Shown here piece after piece: positions 6,836 to 7,936 of a stretch of 7,936 nucleotides of DNA. This stretch comes from Dehalococcoidia bacterium LH_S1. Lineage in GTDB: Bacteria > Chloroflexota > Dehalococcoidia > SZUA-161 > SpSt-899. How positions within the stretch are numbered: the stretch's first letter is position 1; every line of letters begins with the position of its first letter. A model generated the notes under the pieces. That model had not been told where the DNA came from, ran no database searches, and worked only from the letters and a program-made list of their open reading frames with translations. Location of the stretch: the NCBI GenBank assembly GCA_023660035.1, contig JAGXOF010000040.1, forward strand, positions 1 through 7,936, in the 5' to 3' direction. The position numbers were made by a program, and so were the translations under genes.

Positions 6836-6885
6836 ATTGAGATTTGTTTGGGAATTGGTGCTTGGGATTTGCGATTTCGGGGTTA
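6836..6885. repeat. Degenerate low-complexity intergenic repeat
   Basis: The plus strand has loosely repeated units such as TTTGGGAATTGG, TTGGGATTTG and CGATTTCGGGG; the minus strand correspondingly reads like AAATCCCAAGCACCAATTCCCAAAC. From memory, similar 'aaatcccaagcaccaa' sequences recur between genes in many environmental bacterial genomes, but I cannot search for other copies here. Confidence 0.35.
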
Positions 6886-7061
6886 TGTCAAAAACGCGAG
6901 GGGAAGATAATTCGGCAAGGGAGGTGTCGGAGTAATGGACGTTCACAACTTACACTTCTTTCATCCCGTATTGGGGCTTATTTCGCAGCATTATTGACAT
7001 GGCGGGTGTAATCTGCTTTGCCTGTGCCTTCTGGATAAGGTTTAAAGAGGATCGGCCGAAT

Positions 7062-7936
7062 TCACCCGACACTTGATGTCCCCAACCCTGCTGCTTCCAG
7101 GATATCGGGGACTCTATCCTCCTTGCCGATGGCCATGATGTGAACTCCGTCGCAAATCGAATCTTTCTCCAGCGCAGCGATCATTCTTCCCGCGATCTCG
7201 ATGCCTTTGTCAATTTTGGTGCCTTTGGGGGCGGCGGCAAGTTCGTCAATGAGATTCTGAGGCACAAATATCCCGGGTACGTTAGCGTTCATAAACTCGG
7301 CCATCTTGGCTGAACTGAGTAGCACGATTCCAGCCAGTATCTTCACGGGGAACTGGCGTGCAAACTCCATAAACCTTGAGAAGTTTTCCAAATCGTATAT
7401 CGCTTGTGTCTGGATGAATTCCGCCCCGGCATCGACTTTTTTCTCGAACTTGGCGAGCTGTGGTTCCAGGGGGTTTGCCTCGGGGGTAACGATGGCTCCG
7501 GCGCAGAAATCAATCGCACCGTCAAGCTTATTGCCTCCCAGATCGCTGCCTGACTCCAGCAGACGAATGGTGTGAAGAAGTTGCACGGAATCAAGGTCGA
7601 AGACCCCTTTTGCCTGCTTATGATCGCCGACGGGGACGGCATCACCGGTAAGGCAGAGCACGTTGTTTATACCTCTCGTATGTGCAAAGAGCAGATCGGC
7701 CTCAAGTGCCAGGCGGTTGCGGTCGCGGCAGGTCATTTGCAGGATGGGCTCGCCTCCCTGCTCCTTAATCGCCAGACAGGCTCCAAGGGAAGGGAATCTC
7801 ATCACAGAGCTCTGGTGGTCGGTCACGTTGATTGCGTCAACTTTATCCTTGAGAATATCGATATGATGAAGCATACCATCGATGTTCGTTCCTTTTGGCG
7901 GGCCGATCTCGCTGGTAACAATGAACTTACCGGAAT
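7062..7936 (-). CDS. metF: 5,10-methylenetetrahydrofolate reductase, N-terminus cut by window edge
   Basis: The enzyme reduces methylene-THF to methyl-THF with a flavin in a TIM barrel, feeding methionine synthesis or, in anaerobes with it, the methyl branch of the Wood-Ljungdahl pathway. About 291 codons are visible, beginning 'SGKFIVTSEIGPPKGTNIDG', the usual first strand with the conserved Glu, so only some 5-15 residues are missing. Family features follow in order: 'VDAINVTDHQSSVMR', 'QMTCRDRNRLALEADLLFA', 'GINNVLCLTGDAVPVGDH', 'GVFDLDSVQLL', 'GAIVTPEANPLE', 'KVDAGAEFIQTQAIYD' and a C-terminal 'GVHIMAIGKEDRVPDILEAAGL'. An internal ATG at 7872-7874 is not the start. The 'GDH...GVFDLDS' form resembles MetF-like proteins of anaerobes, which often work with a MetV-type partner; none is seen downstream, and upstream lies outside the window. 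It is convergent with tyrS. The stop is TGA at 7062-7064. Confidence 0.88.
   Translation of the reverse strand, partial: SGKFIVTSEIGPPKGTNIDGMLHHIDILKDKVDAINVTDHQSSVMRFPSLGACLAIKEQGGEPILQMTCRDRNRLALEADLLFAHTRGINNVLCLTGDAVPVGDHKQAKGVFDLDSVQLLHTIRLLESGSDLGGNKLDGAIDFCAGAIVTPEANPLEPQLAKFEKKVDAGAEFIQTQAIYDLENFSRFMEFARQFPVKILAGIVLLSSAKMAEFMNANVPGIFVPQNLIDELAAAPKGTKIDKGIEIAGRMIAALEKDSICDGVHIMAIGKEDRVPDILEAAGLGTSSVG

Larger units (their letters stand above)
6685..7061. other. Intergenic stretch between convergent tyrS and metF, no convincing gene
   Basis: Besides the hairpin and low-complexity repeat listed separately, I see only very short reading frames. One is a 9-codon frame on the minus strand (ATG 6732-6734) with a perfect AGGAGG 5 nt upstream. 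Another is a 20-codon, histidine-rich frame on the plus strand (6935-6997) preceded by GGGAGG. A 70-codon minus-strand frame (6734-6946) consists largely of translated repeat and is not credible. No tRNA cloverleaf or clear terminator with a T run is visible. The region may be decayed gene remains. Confidence 0.5.

Noticed and set aside
6734..6946. 70-codon minus-strand frame between tyrS and metF
   Set aside because: Its middle part is a translation of the low-complexity repeat ('PKSQIPSTNSQTNLN'), with no domain, no clear ribosome binding site and no recognisable homologue.
6935..6997. 20-codon plus-strand frame rich in histidine, preceded by GGGAGG
   Set aside because: Too short to support as a gene, and the GGGAGG lies rather far (about 10 nt or more) from the ATG; recorded only as part of the intergenic description.

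Overview
The window looks like a piece of bacterial chromosome. It carries two core housekeeping genes (ribF, tyrS), one carbon-one metabolism gene (a metF-type reductase running off the right edge), one radical SAM/SPASM enzyme, and a left-hand accessory zone built around an insertion sequence. The oxygen-sensitive radical SAM enzyme and the MTHFR-type protein fit an anaerobe. Dehalococcoidia-like Chloroflexota or another anaerobic environmental lineage is my guess from the gene types, but nothing here fixes the taxonomy and that confidence is low.

Left zone (1-2866): an open reading frame fragment with an Ig-like beta-sandwich look lies on the minus strand and is cut off at the left end of an IS1634-family-like element (about 395-2350). 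The element has about 20-bp imperfect terminal inverted repeats, a recognisable promoter and one intact 576-residue DDE transposase. Its right end lies inside a second minus-strand gene, a conserved hypothetical, leaving only the first ~87 native codons with their own ribosome binding site and -10 box. The two flanks do not look like halves of one gene and no target-site duplication is visible, so the element may mark a deletion or rearrangement junction.

Middle (2867-4529): a 490-residue radical SAM protein with a SPASM-like C-terminal part is encoded on the minus strand, divergent from ribF. The intergenic region holds a perfect 16-bp-arm inverted repeat. Each arm contains a consensus TTGACA -35 box of one of two back-to-back promoters, one for the radical SAM gene and one for ribF. 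This is the most distinctive regulatory structure in the window.

Right zone (4530-7936): ribF (riboflavin kinase/FAD synthetase, GTG start) and tyrS (tyrosyl-tRNA synthetase with C-terminal S4 domain) form a likely two-gene operon with a 40-bp gap. A 377-bp stretch without a convincing gene follows, containing a hairpin and a degenerate low-complexity repeat. Converging on it from the right is a nearly complete methylenetetrahydrofolate reductase on the minus strand. I see no tRNA, rRNA, CRISPR array or riboswitch. No clearly novel multi-gene system is evident; the best leads are the palindromic divergent promoter and the radical SAM/SPASM enzyme without an obvious partner.
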